Origin: Megaleporinus macrocephalus
Lineage: Eukaryota > Chordata > Actinopteri > Characiformes > Anostomidae
DNA length: 64,000 nucleotides
Reading direction: 5' to 3'
Assembly (NCBI GenBank): GCA_021613375.1
Contig: CM038726.1
Coordinates: 14,764,341 to 14,828,340, forward strand
This document shows positions 49,601-63,439 of this stretch, one piece after another; position 1 is the stretch's first letter, and every line of letters starts with the position of its first letter. Position numbers and translations under genes: made by a program. The notes beneath the pieces were generated by a model. That model worked only from the letters and a program-made list of their open reading frames with translations. It did not search any database and had not been told where the DNA came from.

Positions 49601-52600
49601 TTTAGATACACTACTAGCCAAACGTTTTAGTACACTATCAGCCAAACGTTTTAGATACACTACCAGTCAAACGTTTTAGATACACTACCAGTCAAACGTT
49701 TTAGATACACTACCAGTCAAACGTTTTAGATACACTACTAGCCAAACGTTTTAGTACACTACCAGCTAAACGTTTTAGATACACTACTAGCCAAACGTTT
49801 TAGATACACTACCAGCTAAACGTTTTAGATACACTACTAGCCAAACGTTTTAGATACACTACCAGCCAAACGTTTTAGATACACTACCAGCCAAACGTTT
49901 TAGATACACTACCAGCCAAACGTTTTAGATACACTACTAGCCAAACGTTTTAGATACACTACCAGTCAAACGTTTTAGATACACTACCAGTCAAACGTTT
50001 TAGATACACTACTAGCCAAACGTTTTAGTACACTATCAGCCAAACGTTTTAGATACACTACCAGTCAAACGTTTTAGATACACTACCAGTCAAACGTTTT
50101 AGATACACTACCAGTCAAACGTTTTAGATACACTACTAGCCAAACGTTTTAGTACACTACCAGCTAAACGTTTTAGATACACTACCAGCCAAACGTTTTA
50201 GATACACTACCAGTCAAACGTTTTAGATACACTACTAGCCAAACGTTTTAGATACACTACCAGTCAAACGTTTTAGATACACTACCAGTCAAACGTTTTA
50301 GATACACTACCAGACAAACGTTTTAGATACACTACCAGACAAACGTTTTAGTACACTACCAGCCAAACGTTTTAGATACACTACCAGCCAAACGTTTTAG
50401 TACACTACCAGTCAAACGTTTTAGATACACTACCAGTCAAACGTTTTAGATACACTACCAGCTAAACGTTTTAGATACACTACCAGTCAAACGTTTTAGA
50501 TACACTACCAGCTAAACGTTTTAGATACACTACCAGCCAAACGTTTTAGATACACTACCAGCTAAACGTTTTAGATACACTACCAGTCAAACGTTTTAGA
50601 TACACTACCAGTTAAACGTTTTAGATACACTACCAGCCAAACGTTTTAGATACACTACCAGCCAAACGTTTTAGATACACTACCAGTCAAACGTTTTAGA
50701 TACACTACCAGTCAAACGTTTTAGATACACTACCAGTCAAACGTTTTAGTACACTACCAGTCAAACGTTTTAATACACTACCAGCCAAACGTTTTAGATA
50801 CACTACCAGCCAAACGTTTTAGATACACTACCAGTCAAACGTTTTAGATACACTACCAGTCAAACGTTTTAGTACACTACCAGCCAAACGTTTTAGATAC
50901 ACTACCAGCCAAACGTTTTAGATACACTACCAGTCAAACGTTTTAGATACACTACCAGTCAAACGTTTTAGTACACTACCAGCCAAACGTTTTAGTACAC
51001 TACCAGTCAAACGTTTTAGATACACTACCAGTCAAACGTTTTAGTACACTACCAGTCAAACGTTTTAGATTCACTACCAGCCAAACGTTTTAGATACACT
51101 ACCAGCCAAACGTTTTAGATACACTACCAGTCAAACGTTTTAGTACACTACCAGTCAAACGTTTTAGATACACTACCAGTCAAACGTTTTAGATACACTA
51201 CCAGTCAAACGTTTTAGATACACTACCAGTCAAACGTTTTAGATTCACTACCAGCCAAACGTTTTAGATACACTACCAGTCAAACGTTTTAGTACACTAC
51301 CAGTCAAACGTTTTAGATACACTACCAGTCAAACGTTTTAGATACACTACCAGTCAAACGTTTTAGTACACTACCAGCCAAACGTTTTAGTACACTACCA
51401 GTCAAACGTTTTAGATACACTACCAGTCAAACGTTTTAGTACACTACCAGTCAAACGTTTTAGATTCACTACCAGCCAAACGTTTTAGATACACTACCAA
51501 CCAAACGTTTTAGATACACTACCAGACAAACGTTTTAGATACACTACCAGACAAACGTTTTAGTACACTACCAGTCAAACGTTTTAGATACACTACCAGT
51601 CAAACGTTTTAGTACACTACCAGTCAAACGTTTTAGATCACTACCAGTCAAACGTTTTAGTACACTACCAGCCAAACGTTTTAGTACACTACCAGTCAAA
51701 CGTTTTAGTACACTACCAGTCAAACGTTTTAGATACACTACCAGCCAAACGTTTTAGATACACTACCAGTCAAACGTTTTAGTACACTACCAGCCAAACG
51801 TTTTAGATACACTACCAGCCAAACGTTTTAGATACACTACCAGCCAAACGTTTTAGATACACTACCAGCCAAACGTTTTAGATACACTACCAGTCAAACG
51901 TTTTAGATACACTACCAGTCAAACGTTTTAGATACACTACTAGCCAAACGTTTTAGTACACTATCAGCCAAACGTTTTAGATACACTACCAGTCAAACGT
52001 TTTAGATACACTACCAGTCAAACGTTTTAGATACACTACCAGTCAAACGTTTTAGATACACTACTAGCCAAACGTTTTAGTACACTACCAGCTAAACGTT
52101 TTAGATACACTACCAGCCAAACGTTTTAGATACACTACCAGTCAAACGTTTTAGATACACTACTAGCCAAACGTTTTAGATACACTACCAGTCAAACGTT
52201 TTAGATACACTACCAGTCAAACGTTTTAGATACACTACCAGACAAACGTTTTAGATACACTACCAGCCAAACGTTTTAGTACACTACCAGCCAAACGTTT
52301 TAGATACACTACCAGCCAAACGTTTTAGTACACTACCAGCCAAACGTTTTAGATACACTACCAGCCAAACGTTTTAGATACACTACCAGTCAAACGTTTT
52401 AGATACACTACCAGTCAAACGTTTTAGATACACTACCAGCTAAACGTTTTAGATACACTACCAGTCAAACGTTTTAGATACACTACCAGCTAAACGTTTT
52501 AGATACACTACCAGCCAAACGTTTTAGATACACTACCAGCTAAACGTTTTAGATACACTACCAGTCAAACGTTTTAGATACACTACCAGTTAAACGTTTT

Positions 52601-55600
52601 AGATACACTACCAGCCAAACGTTTTAGATACACTACCAGCCAAACGTTTTAGATACACTACCAGTCAAACGTTTTAGATACACTACCAGTCAAACGTTTT
52701 AGATACACTACCAGTCAAACGTTTTAGTACACTACCAGCCAAACGTTTTAGATACACTACCAGTCAAACGTTTTAATACACTACCAGCCAAACGTTTTAG
52801 ATACACTACCAGCCAAACGTTTTAGATACACTACCAGTCAAACGTTTTAGATACACTACCAGTCAAACGTTTTAGTACACTACCAGCCAAACGTTTTAGT
52901 ACACTACCAGCCAAACGTTTTAGATACACTACCAGCCAAACGTTTTAGATACACTACCAGTCAAACGTTTTAGTACACTACCAGCCAAACGTTTTAGTAC
53001 ACTACCAGTCAAACGTTTTAGATACACTACCAGTCAAACGTTTTAGATTCACTACCAGCCAAACGTTTTAGATACACTACCAGCCAAACGTTTTAGATAC
53101 ACTACCAGTCAAACGTTTTAGTACACTACCAGTCAAACGTTTTAGATACACTACCAGTCAAACGTTTTAGATACACTACCAGTCAAACGTTTTAGATACA
53201 CTACCAGTCAAACGTTTTAGTACACTACCAGTCAAACGTTTTAGATACACTACCAGTCAAACGTTTTAGATTCACTACCAGCCAAACGTTTTAGATACAC
53301 TACCAGTCAAACGTTTTAGTACACTACCAGTCAAACGTTTTAGATACACTACCAGTCAAACGTTTTAGATACACTACCAGTCAAACGTTTTAGTACACTA
53401 CCAGTCAAACGTTTTAGATACACTACCAGTCAAACGTTTTAGATACACTACCAGTCAAACGTTTTAGATTCACTACCAGCCAAACGTTTTAGATACACTA
53501 CCAACCAAACGTTTTAGATACACTACCAGACAAACGTTTTAGATACACTACCAGACAAACGTTTTAGTACACTACCAGTCAAACGTTTTAGATACACTAC
53601 CAGTCAAACGTTTTAGTACACTACCAGTCAAACGTTTTAGATCACTACCAGTCAAACGTTTTAGTACACTACCAGCCAAACGTTTTAGATACACTACCAG
53701 TCAAACGTTTTAGTACACTACCAGTCAAACGTTTTAGATACACTACCAGCCAAACGTTTTAGATACACTACCAGTCAAACGTTTTAGTACACTACCAGAC
53801 AAACGTTTTAGATACACTACCAGACAAACGTTTTAGATACACTACCAGCTAAACGTTTTAGATACACTACCAGCCAAACGTTTTAGATACACTACCAGCT
53901 AAACGTTTTAGATACACTACCAGCCAAACGTTTTAGATACACTACCAGCCAAACGTTTTAGATACACTACCAGCTAAACGTTTTAGATACACTACTAGCC
54001 AAACGTTTTAGATACACTACCAGCTAAACGTTTTAGATACACTACCAGCCAAACGTTTTAGATACACTACCAGCTAAACGTTTTAGATACACTACCAGCC
54101 AAACGTTTTAGATACACTACCAGCCAAACGTTTTAGATGCACTACCAGTTAAACGTTTTAGATACACTACCAGCCAAACGTTTTAGATACACTACCAGCC
54201 AAACGTTTTAGATACACTACCAGCTAAACGTTTTAGATACACTACCAGCCAAACGTTTTAGATACACTACCAGCTAAACGTTTTAGATACACTACCAGCC
54301 AAACGTTTTAGATACACTACCAGCCAAACGTTTTAGATACACTACCAGCTAAACGTTTTAGATACACTACTAGCCAAACGTTTTAGATACACTACCAGCT
54401 AAACGTTTTAGATACACTACTAGCCAAACGTTTTAGATACACTACCAGCCAAACGTTTTAGATACACTACCAGCCAAACGTTTTAGATACACTACCAGCC
54501 AAACGTTTTAGATACACTACTAGCCAAACGTTTTAGATACACTACCAGTCAAACGTTTTAGATACACTACCAGTCAAACGTTTTAGATACACTACTAGCC
54601 AAACGTTTTAGTACACTATCAGCCAAACGTTTTAGATACACTACCAGTCAAACGTTTTAGTACACTACCAGTCAAACGTTTTAGATACACTACCAGTCAA
54701 ACGTTTTAGATACACTACTAGCCAAACGTTTTAGTACACTACCAGCTAAACGTTTTAGATACACTACCAGCCAAACGTTTTAGATACACTACCAGTCAAA
54801 CGTTTTAGATACACTACTAGCCAAACGTTTTAGATACACTACCAGTCAAACGTTTTAGATACACTACCAGTCAAACGTTTTAGATACACTACCAGACAAA
54901 CGTTTTAGATACACTACCAGCCAAACGTTTTAGTACACTACCAGCCAAACGTTTTAGATACACTACCAGCCAAACGTTTTAGTACACTACCAGCTAAACG
55001 TTTTAGATACACTACCAGCCAAACGTTTTAGATACACTACCAGCCAAACGTTTTAGATACACTACCAGTCAAACGTTTTAGATACACTACCAGTCAAACG
55101 TTTTAGATACACTACCAGCTAAACGTTTTAGATACACTACCAGTCAAACGTTTTAGATACACTACCAGCTAAACGTTTTAGATACACTACCAGCCAAACG
55201 TTTTAGATACACTACCAGCTAAACGTTTTAGATACACTACCAGTCAAACGTTTTAGATACACTACCAGTTAAACGTTTTAGATACACTACCAGCCAAACG
55301 TTTTAGATACACTACCAGCCAAACGTTTTAGATACACTACCAGTCAAACGTTTTAGATACACTACCAGCCAAACGTTTTAGATACACTACCAGCCAAACG
55401 TTTTAGATACACTACCAGTCAAACGTTTTAGATACACTACCAGTCAAACGTTTTAGTACACTACCAGCCAAACGTTTTAGTACACTACCAGCCAAACGTT
55501 TTAGATACACTACCAGCCAAACGTTTTAGATACACTACCAGTCAAACGTTTTAGATACACTACCAGTCAAACGTTTTAGTACACTACCAGACAAACGTTT

Positions 55601-58600
55601 TAGTACACTACCAGTCAAACGTTTTAGATACACTACCAGTCAAACGTTTTAGTACACTACCAGTCAAACGTTTTAGATTCACTACCAGCCAAACGTTTTA
55701 GATACACTACCAGCCAAACGTTTTAGATACACTACCAGTCAAACGTTTTAGTACACTACCAGTCAAACGTTTTAGATACACTACCAGTCAAACGTTTTAG
55801 ATACACTACCAGTCAAACGTTTTAGATACACTACCAGTCAAACGTTTTAGTACACTACCAGTCAAACGTTTTAGATACACTACCAGTCAAACGTTTTAGT
55901 ACACTACCAGTCAAACGTTTTAGATACACTACCAGTCAAACGTTTTAGATTCACTACCAGCCAAACGTTTTAGATACACTACCAGTCAAACGTTTTAGTA
56001 CACTACCAGTCAAACGTTTTAGATACACTACCAGTCAAACGTTTTAGATACACTACCAGTCAAACGTTTTAGTACACTACCAGCCAAACGTTTTAGTACA
56101 CTACCAGTCAAACGTTTTAGATACACTACCAGTCAAACGTTTTAGTACACTACCAGTCAAACGTTTTAGATTCACTACCAGCCAAACGTTTTAGATACAC
56201 TACCAACCAAACGTTTTAGATACACTACCAGACAAACGTTTTAGATACACTACCAGACAAACGTTTTAGTACACTACCAGTCAAACGTTTTAGATACACT
56301 ACCAGTCAAACGTTTTAGTACACTACCAGTCAAACGTTTTAGATCACTACCAGTCAAACGTTTTAGTACACTACCAGCCAAACGTTTTAGTACACTACCA
56401 GTCAAACGTTTTAGTACACTACCAGTCAAACGTTTTAGATACACTACCAGCCAAACGTTTTAGATACACTACCAGTCAAACGTTTTAGTACACTACCAGC
56501 CAAACGTTTTAGATACACTACCAGCCAAACGTTTTAGATACACTACCAGCCAAACGTTTTAGATACACTACCAGCCAAACGTTTTAGATACACTACCAGT
56601 CAAACGTTTTAGATACACTACCAGTCAAACGTTTTAGATACACTACTAGCCAAACGTTTTAGTACACTATCAGCCAAACGTTTTAGATACACTACCAGTC
56701 AAACGTTTTAGATACACTACCAGTCAAACGTTTTAGATACACTACCAGTCAAACGTTTTAGATACACTACCAGTCAAACGTTTTAGATACACTACTAGCC
56801 AAACGTTTTAGTACACTACCAGCTAAACGTTTTAGATACACTACTAGCCAAACGTTTTAGATACACTACCAGCTAAACGTTTTAGATACACTACTAGCCA
56901 AACGTTTTAGATACACTACCAGCCAAACGTTTTAGATACACTACCAGCCAAACGTTTTAGATACACTACCAGCCAAACGTTTTAGATACACTACTAGCCA
57001 AACGTTTTAGATACACTACCAGTCAAACGTTTTAGATACACTACCAGTCAAACGTTTTAGATACACTACTAGCCAAACGTTTTAGTACACTATCAGCCAA
57101 ACGTTTTAGATACACTACCAGTCAAACGTTTTAGATACACTACCAGTCAAACGTTTTAGATACACTACCAGTCAAACGTTTTAGATACACTACTAGCCAA
57201 ACGTTTTAGTACACTACCAGCTAAACGTTTTAGATACACTACCAGCCAAACGTTTTAGATACACTACCAGTCAAACGTTTTAGATACACTACTAGCCAAA
57301 CGTTTTAGATACACTACCAGTCAAACGTTTTAGATACACTACCAGTCAAACGTTTTAGATACACTACCAGACAAACGTTTTAGATACACTACCAGCCAAA
57401 CGTTTTAGTACACTACCAGCCAAACGTTTTAGATACACTACCAGCCAAACGTTTTAGTACACTACCAGCTAAACGTTTTAGATACACTACCAGCCAAACG
57501 TTTTAGATACACTACCAGCCAAACGTTTTAGATACACTACCAGTCAAACGTTTTAGATACACTACCAGTCAAACGTTTTAGATACACTACCAGCTAAACG
57601 TTTTAGATACACTACCAGTCAAACGTTTTAGATACACTACCAGCTAAACGTTTTAGATACACTACCAGCCAAACGTTTTAGATACACTACCAGCTAAACG
57701 TTTTAGATACACTACCAGTCAAACGTTTTAGATACACTACCAGTTAAACGTTTTAGATACACTACCAGCCAAACGTTTTAGATACACTACCAGCCAAACG
57801 TTTTAGATACACTACCAGTCAAACGTTTTAGATACACTACCAGTCAAACGTTTTAGATACACTACCAGTCAAACGTTTTAGTACACTACCAGTCAAACGT
57901 TTTAATACACTACCAGCCAAACGTTTTAGATACACTACCAGCCAAACGTTTTAGATACACTACCAGTCAAACGTTTTAGATACACTACCAGTCAAACGTT
58001 TTAGTACACTACCAGCCAAACGTTTTAGATACACTACCAGCCAAACGTTTTAGATACACTACCAGCCAAACGTTTTAGATACACTACCAGTCAAACGTTT
58101 TAGATACACTACCAGTCAAACGTTTTAGTACACTACCAGTCAAACGTTTTAGATACACTACCAGTCAAACGTTTTAGTACACTACCAGTCAAACGTTTTA
58201 GATTCACTACCAGCCAAACGTTTTAGATACACTACCAGCCAAACGTTTTAGATACACTACCAGTCAAACGTTTTAGTACACTACCAGTCAAACGTTTTAG
58301 ATACACTACCAGTCAAACGTTTTAGATACACTACCAGTCAAACGTTTTAGATACACTACCAGTCAAACGTTTTAGATTCACTACCAGCCAAACGTTTTAG
58401 ATACACTACCAGTCAAACGTTTTAGTACACTACCAGTCAAACGTTTTAGATACACTACCAGTCAAACGTTTTAGATACACTACCAGTCAAACGTTTTAGT
58501 ACACTACCAGCCAAACGTTTTAGTACACTACCAGTCAAACGTTTTAGATACACTACCAGTCAAACGTTTTAGTACACTACCAGTCAAACGTTTTAGATTC

Positions 58601-61169
58601 ACTACCAGCCAAACGTTTTAGATACACTACCAACCAAACGTTTTAGATACACTACCAGACAAACGTTTTAGATACACTACCAGACAAACGTTTTAGTACA
58701 CTACCAGTCAAACGTTTTAGATACACTACCAGTCAAACGTTTTAGTACACTACCAGTCAAACGTTTTAGATCACTACCAGTCAAACGTTTTAGTACACTA
58801 CCAGCCAAACGTTTTAGTACACTACCAGTCAAACGTTTTAGTACACTACCAGTCAAACGTTTTAGATACACTACCAGCCAAACGTTTTAGATACACTACC
58901 AGTCAAACGTTTTAGTACACTACCAGCCAAACGTTTTAGATACACTACCAGCCAAACGTTTTAGATACACTACCAGCCAAACGTTTTAGATACACTACCA
59001 GCCAAACGTTTTAGATACACTACCAGTCAAACGTTTTAGATACACTACCAGTCAAACGTTTTAGATACACTACTAGCCAAACGTTTTAGTACACTATCAG
59101 CCAAACGTTTTAGATACACTACCAGTCAAACGTTTTAGATACACTACCAGTCAAACGTTTTAGATACACTACCAGTCAAACGTTTTAGATACACTACTAG
59201 CCAAACGTTTTAGTACACTACCAGCTAAACGTTTTAGATACACTACCAGCCAAACGTTTTAGATACACTACCAGTCAAACGTTTTAGATACACTACTAGC
59301 CAAACGTTTTAGATACACTACCAGTCAAACGTTTTAGATACACTACCAGTCAAACGTTTTAGATACACTACCAGACAAACGTTTTAGATACACTACCAGC
59401 CAAACGTTTTAGTACACTACCAGCCAAACGTTTTAGATACACTACCAGCCAAACGTTTTAGTACACTACCAGCCAAACGTTTTAGATACACTACCAGCCA
59501 AACGTTTTAGATACACTACCAGTCAAACGTTTTAGATACACTACCAGTCAAACGTTTTAGATACACTACCAGCTAAACGTTTTAGATACACTACCAGTCA
59601 AACGTTTTAGATACACTACCAGCTAAACGTTTTAGATACACTACCAGCCAAACGTTTTAGATACACTACCAGCTAAACGTTTTAGATACACTACCAGTCA
59701 AACGTTTTAGATACACTACCAGTTAAACGTTTTAGATACACTACCAGCCAAACGTTTTAGATACACTACCAGCCAAACGTTTTAGATACACTACCAGTCA
59801 AACGTTTTAGATACACTACCAGTCAAACGTTTTAGATACACTACCAGTCAAACGTTTTAGTACACTACCAGCCAAACGTTTTAGATACACTACCAGTCAA
59901 ACGTTTTAATACACTACCAGCCAAACGTTTTAGATACACTACCAGCCAAACGTTTTAGATACACTACCAGTCAAACGTTTTAGATACACTACCAGTCAAA
60001 CGTTTTAGTACACTACCAGCCAAACGTTTTAGTACACTACCAGCCAAACGTTTTAGATACACTACCAGTCAAACGTTTTAGTACACTACCAGCCAAACGT
60101 TTTAGTACACTACCAGTCAAACGTTTTAGATACACTACCAGTCAAACGTTTTAGATTCACTACCAGCCAAACGTTTTAGATACACTACCAGCCAAACGTT
60201 TTAGATACACTACCAGTCAAACGTTTTAGTACACTACCAGTCAAACGTTTTAGATACACTACCAGTCAAACGTTTTAGATACACTACCAGTCAAACGTTT
60301 TAGATACACTACCAGTCAAACGTTTTAGTACACTACCAGTCAAACGTTTTAGATACACTACCAGTCAAACGTTTTAGATTCACTACCAGCCAAACGTTTT
60401 AGATACACTACCAGTCAAACGTTTTAGTACACTACCAGTCAAACGTTTTAGATACACTACCAGTCAAACGTTTTAGATACACTACCAGTCAAACGTTTTA
60501 GTACACTACCAGTCAAACGTTTTAGATACACTACCAGTCAAACGTTTTAGATACACTACCAGTCAAACGTTTTAGATTCACTACCAGCCAAACGTTTTAG
60601 ATACACTACCAACCAAACGTTTTAGATACACTACCAGACAAACGTTTTAGATACACTACCAGACAAACGTTTTAGTACACTACCAGTCAAACGTTTTAGA
60701 TACACTACCAGTCAAACGTTTTAGTACACTACCAGTCAAACGTTTTAGATCACTACCAGTCAAACGTTTTAGTACACTACCAGCCAAACGTTTTAGATAC
60801 ACTACCAGTCAAACGTTTTAGTACACTACCAGTCAAACGTTTTAGATACACTACCAGCCAAACGTTTTAGATACACTACCAGTCAAACGTTTTAGTACAC
60901 TACCAGACAAACGTTTTAGATACACTACCAGACAAACGTTTTAGATACACTACCAGTCAAACGTTTTAGTACACTACCAGCCAAACGTTTTAGATACACT
61001 ACCAGTCAAACGTTTTAGTACACTACCAGACAAACGTTTTAGATACACTACCAGACAAACGTTTTAGTACACTACCAGTCAAACGTTTTAGATACACTAC
61101 CAGACAAACGTTTTAGATACACTACCAGACAAACGTTTTAGATACACTACCAGCCAAACGTTTTAGATC
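46607..61169. repeat. 14.6-kb satellite of a 25-bp unit, about 590 copies
   Basis: Head-to-tail units of 25 bp (cactaccag, two variable bases, aaacgttttagata). Common 24-bp forms have ttttagtacac or ttttagatcac. The two variable bases are mainly CC, TC, CT, AC or TT. The AAACGTTT core is nearly invariant; one unit near 48563 has aaaagttt. Rare variants such as ctatcag, ccaacc, tagatgc and ttttaatac recur at fixed spacings and reveal nested periodicity: superunits of about 2.0-2.4 kb, and a block of about 7.0-7.1 kb present twice (about 46.8-53.8 kb and 53.8-61.0 kb). No open frame of note is present. The array lies wholly within one fcho2 intron. Confidence 0.98.
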
Positions 61170-61285
61170 ACAAAAAAAGTGTAGTTTTTATAAAATATCT
61201 TTTTTGGCTCTTAATTGTCTCTTTAACTAAAAATTCAGTAAATGAAGGTGCCTCTGACTTTTGCACAGTGTCATATGTGTAATTC
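61170..61285. mobile_element. Probable transposon end bordering the satellite
   Basis: After the last unit the sequence runs through agtgtagtttttataaaat to cctctgacttttgcacagtg. This last phrase resembles, from memory, the outer end of a fish Tc1-like MITE whose other end reads tacactaccagtcaaaagtt, like the satellite unit. It is read here as the surviving far end of the element from which the array grew. Confidence 0.5.
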
Positions 61286-61291
61286 CCCATA

Positions 61292-61382
61292 TATGTGTGT
61301 GTGTGTGTGTGTATGTATGTATTCGTGTTCGTGTGTGTGTGTGTGTGCGTGTATGTATGTATTCGTGTTTGTGTGTGTGTGC
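61292..61382. repeat. (GT)n with GTAT interruptions
   Basis: Two short (GT)n blocks each followed by tatgtatgtattcgtgtt, giving a local duplication of about 45 bp. Confidence 0.85.
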
Positions 61383-62520
61383 AGCGGACCTAGAGTTCAG
61401 ATGCAACATCCGGGGTTGAGCTCGGCCTGCATTTGTTATGACAGCAGAATTAATTGAGGCTAAAAACTGTTTGAGCCAACAAAGCATTCCGCCCCCGTAT
61501 CAAGCTGTTCATTAGGGATCGCGTCGCTGTCAGAACAATAACGCGTCCGGCACAGTGATCAGCGCAGAGAGGTTGAACAAACTTCATATCACCGAAACAA
61601 TTCTGAAGTGACACGCTGAGGAGGGGAGGGGGCAGGGGGATGGATGAGAGCGAAGCGAGAGAGAGAGGATGGAGGAGAGAGGAGAGAGGAGGTCACTGAG
61701 ATCCAGCTGAGCTGTTAACTGGCAGTGAGCCAGGCACGCAAACTCGCCCTTGCGCACTCCGTCCCAGACACACGCCACCACGCATGCGCAGTGTACCACA
61801 GCGTCTTCGTCACGCGTGACTGCGCCGCTGCTCCTCCACACATGTGGCCAATTGCGTGTATAAACATACATAAACGCACAAGTTTGTGTTCCTGTCTTTG
61901 CAGGGTGTTTACCTTCAGCTAAATAGTTCTGTCTGGCTTTAACAGCCCTGATCCTAAAACAACACATTTCACCATTTTTATCATTCTATTAAAGCTAATA
62001 CCATATTCAGATATCACAGGCTTTTACAGGGGCTGCATGGGAGATGCTCAGCTCTAAAGAAAGAAAAGTGGGAATTCCTCTGATTCTGTAAAATCCCTTC
62101 ATCTTTTAAGCATTTTATGGCAGTTTGATGTAAATCGGCTCCTTGTAGAGAAACTTGGCAACTCTGATTTCTATACAGTGGTAGTTATGGGAACCAGGGC
62201 GCGCATCGAACCAATATAGCCGCCAGTGAGCCTCACCTGTTATTTGAGTTTGAATGTTGATCACAATAAATGAGATAAATCTAAACAACAACACAAGTTT
62301 TTATGTCCTTTAATTTCTTGATGTCTTGAAAATGTATCTCCACCATTTAGTATATAAAATACACACATTTGAATCCAAAACCTATAGAAAATAATGTTTA
62401 CGCAGTGTATTAATAAGCATTTCTGTAGTAACTGTGTGAGAAAGCTTTTAGAGGAGATAAACTCTTCAGCTACCGGAGTCCTGTCACCTCTACTGTTCAC
62501 AATTCTGACTCTTATGTCTG
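61383..62520. other. Intron; CpG-richer stretch 61480-61860
   Basis: 61480-61860 contains many CpGs (gggatcgcgtcgctg, aataacgcgtccggc) and a purine-rich (GA)n-like run at 61620-61690. No exon or recognised motif. 62400-62520 may be a dispersed-repeat fragment. Confidence 0.35.
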
Positions 62521-62526
62521 AAAACC

Positions 62527-62528
62527 AT

Positions 62529-62567
<39 letters not shown>

Positions 62568-62571
62568 TTAA
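62527..62571. repeat. (TTTA)n microsatellite
   Basis: About 11 perfect copies of ATTT/TTTA. Confidence 0.95.
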
Positions 62572-63439
62572 TCAGTGGTTTTCCCATTTGAGCCTAAGCG
62601 GTTCATAGTGGAGGTGAATGCCTCTAAAAGTTTGTGCTTGTAGTATTCTTGCTTTCGTAGGTTTTTTTTATTTCTAATCAGTCTTTTATTAATTTAATAA
62701 TTAATTATTAATTATCTAAGAATTAATTATTTGCACCTTTCTCTGCATGTAAACGAATGTGAACACGATTGATAGCCCACCTGCCCCTTAACTGTTTCAT
62801 TCTGGTATTTGGATTGGGGGAAATTTGACACACAAACAGAAGTGGTGGGGTGGGGGGAGAGAGAGAGAGAGAGAGAGCGGGAGAAATACCCAATACTGTA
62901 GTCATCACCCAACCCACCCCTACACCCCCGACTCCCCCGTCACACCCCTGGGTCCCTCGCTAAGTGGTGTGCTCCTCTCGTGACTCTGCTTGCCTGCGCC
63001 GCTGCTGCGTGCTGTTCTCAGGGGAAACTGTGCCGAAGCTCCACTGCTCTCCGTGTTTGGTATCATGTGCTTTGGTTTTTTTCAGGTCAGGGCATTTTGG
63101 TGCAAACAGCGCCCCAGGCAATCGGTCTGCTAGTAAAAAATAAATAAATAAACAAATGCCCTTTTTATTTCTTGGGCAAGCATTAGCTTTTATGCTAGTA
63201 AACACAAAGAGAAATGCACCAAAGGGCTCTTAACAGCAATACAATCACTTAAGGACATTTTCCTTCTCTCCAGTTTTAGTCACGGAAGCAGAGACGGCAC
63301 ACGTTGTCTGTTTTCTCTGAGTATTTAGGCAAATTGACTGACTGTCTATATATATATATATATATCCCTGCATATGACAATAAAACTCTTGAATTTTGAT
63401 TTGTTTATTTGTTTAATATTTGTTCCACAAGCAGATTAC
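62572..63439. other. Intron, nothing recognised
   Basis: A (GA)n run at 62855-62878 and an (AT)n run at 63349-63366. No exon resembling the FCHO linker was seen. Confidence 0.4.

Noticed and set aside
46607..61169. CRISPR-like array
   Set aside because: Units are contiguous with no unique spacers, the genome is vertebrate, and no cas genes are present.
46607..61169. Centromeric satellite
   Set aside because: The array sits inside an intron of a single gene and is only 14.6 kb. A match to the CENP-B box was looked for and not seen.
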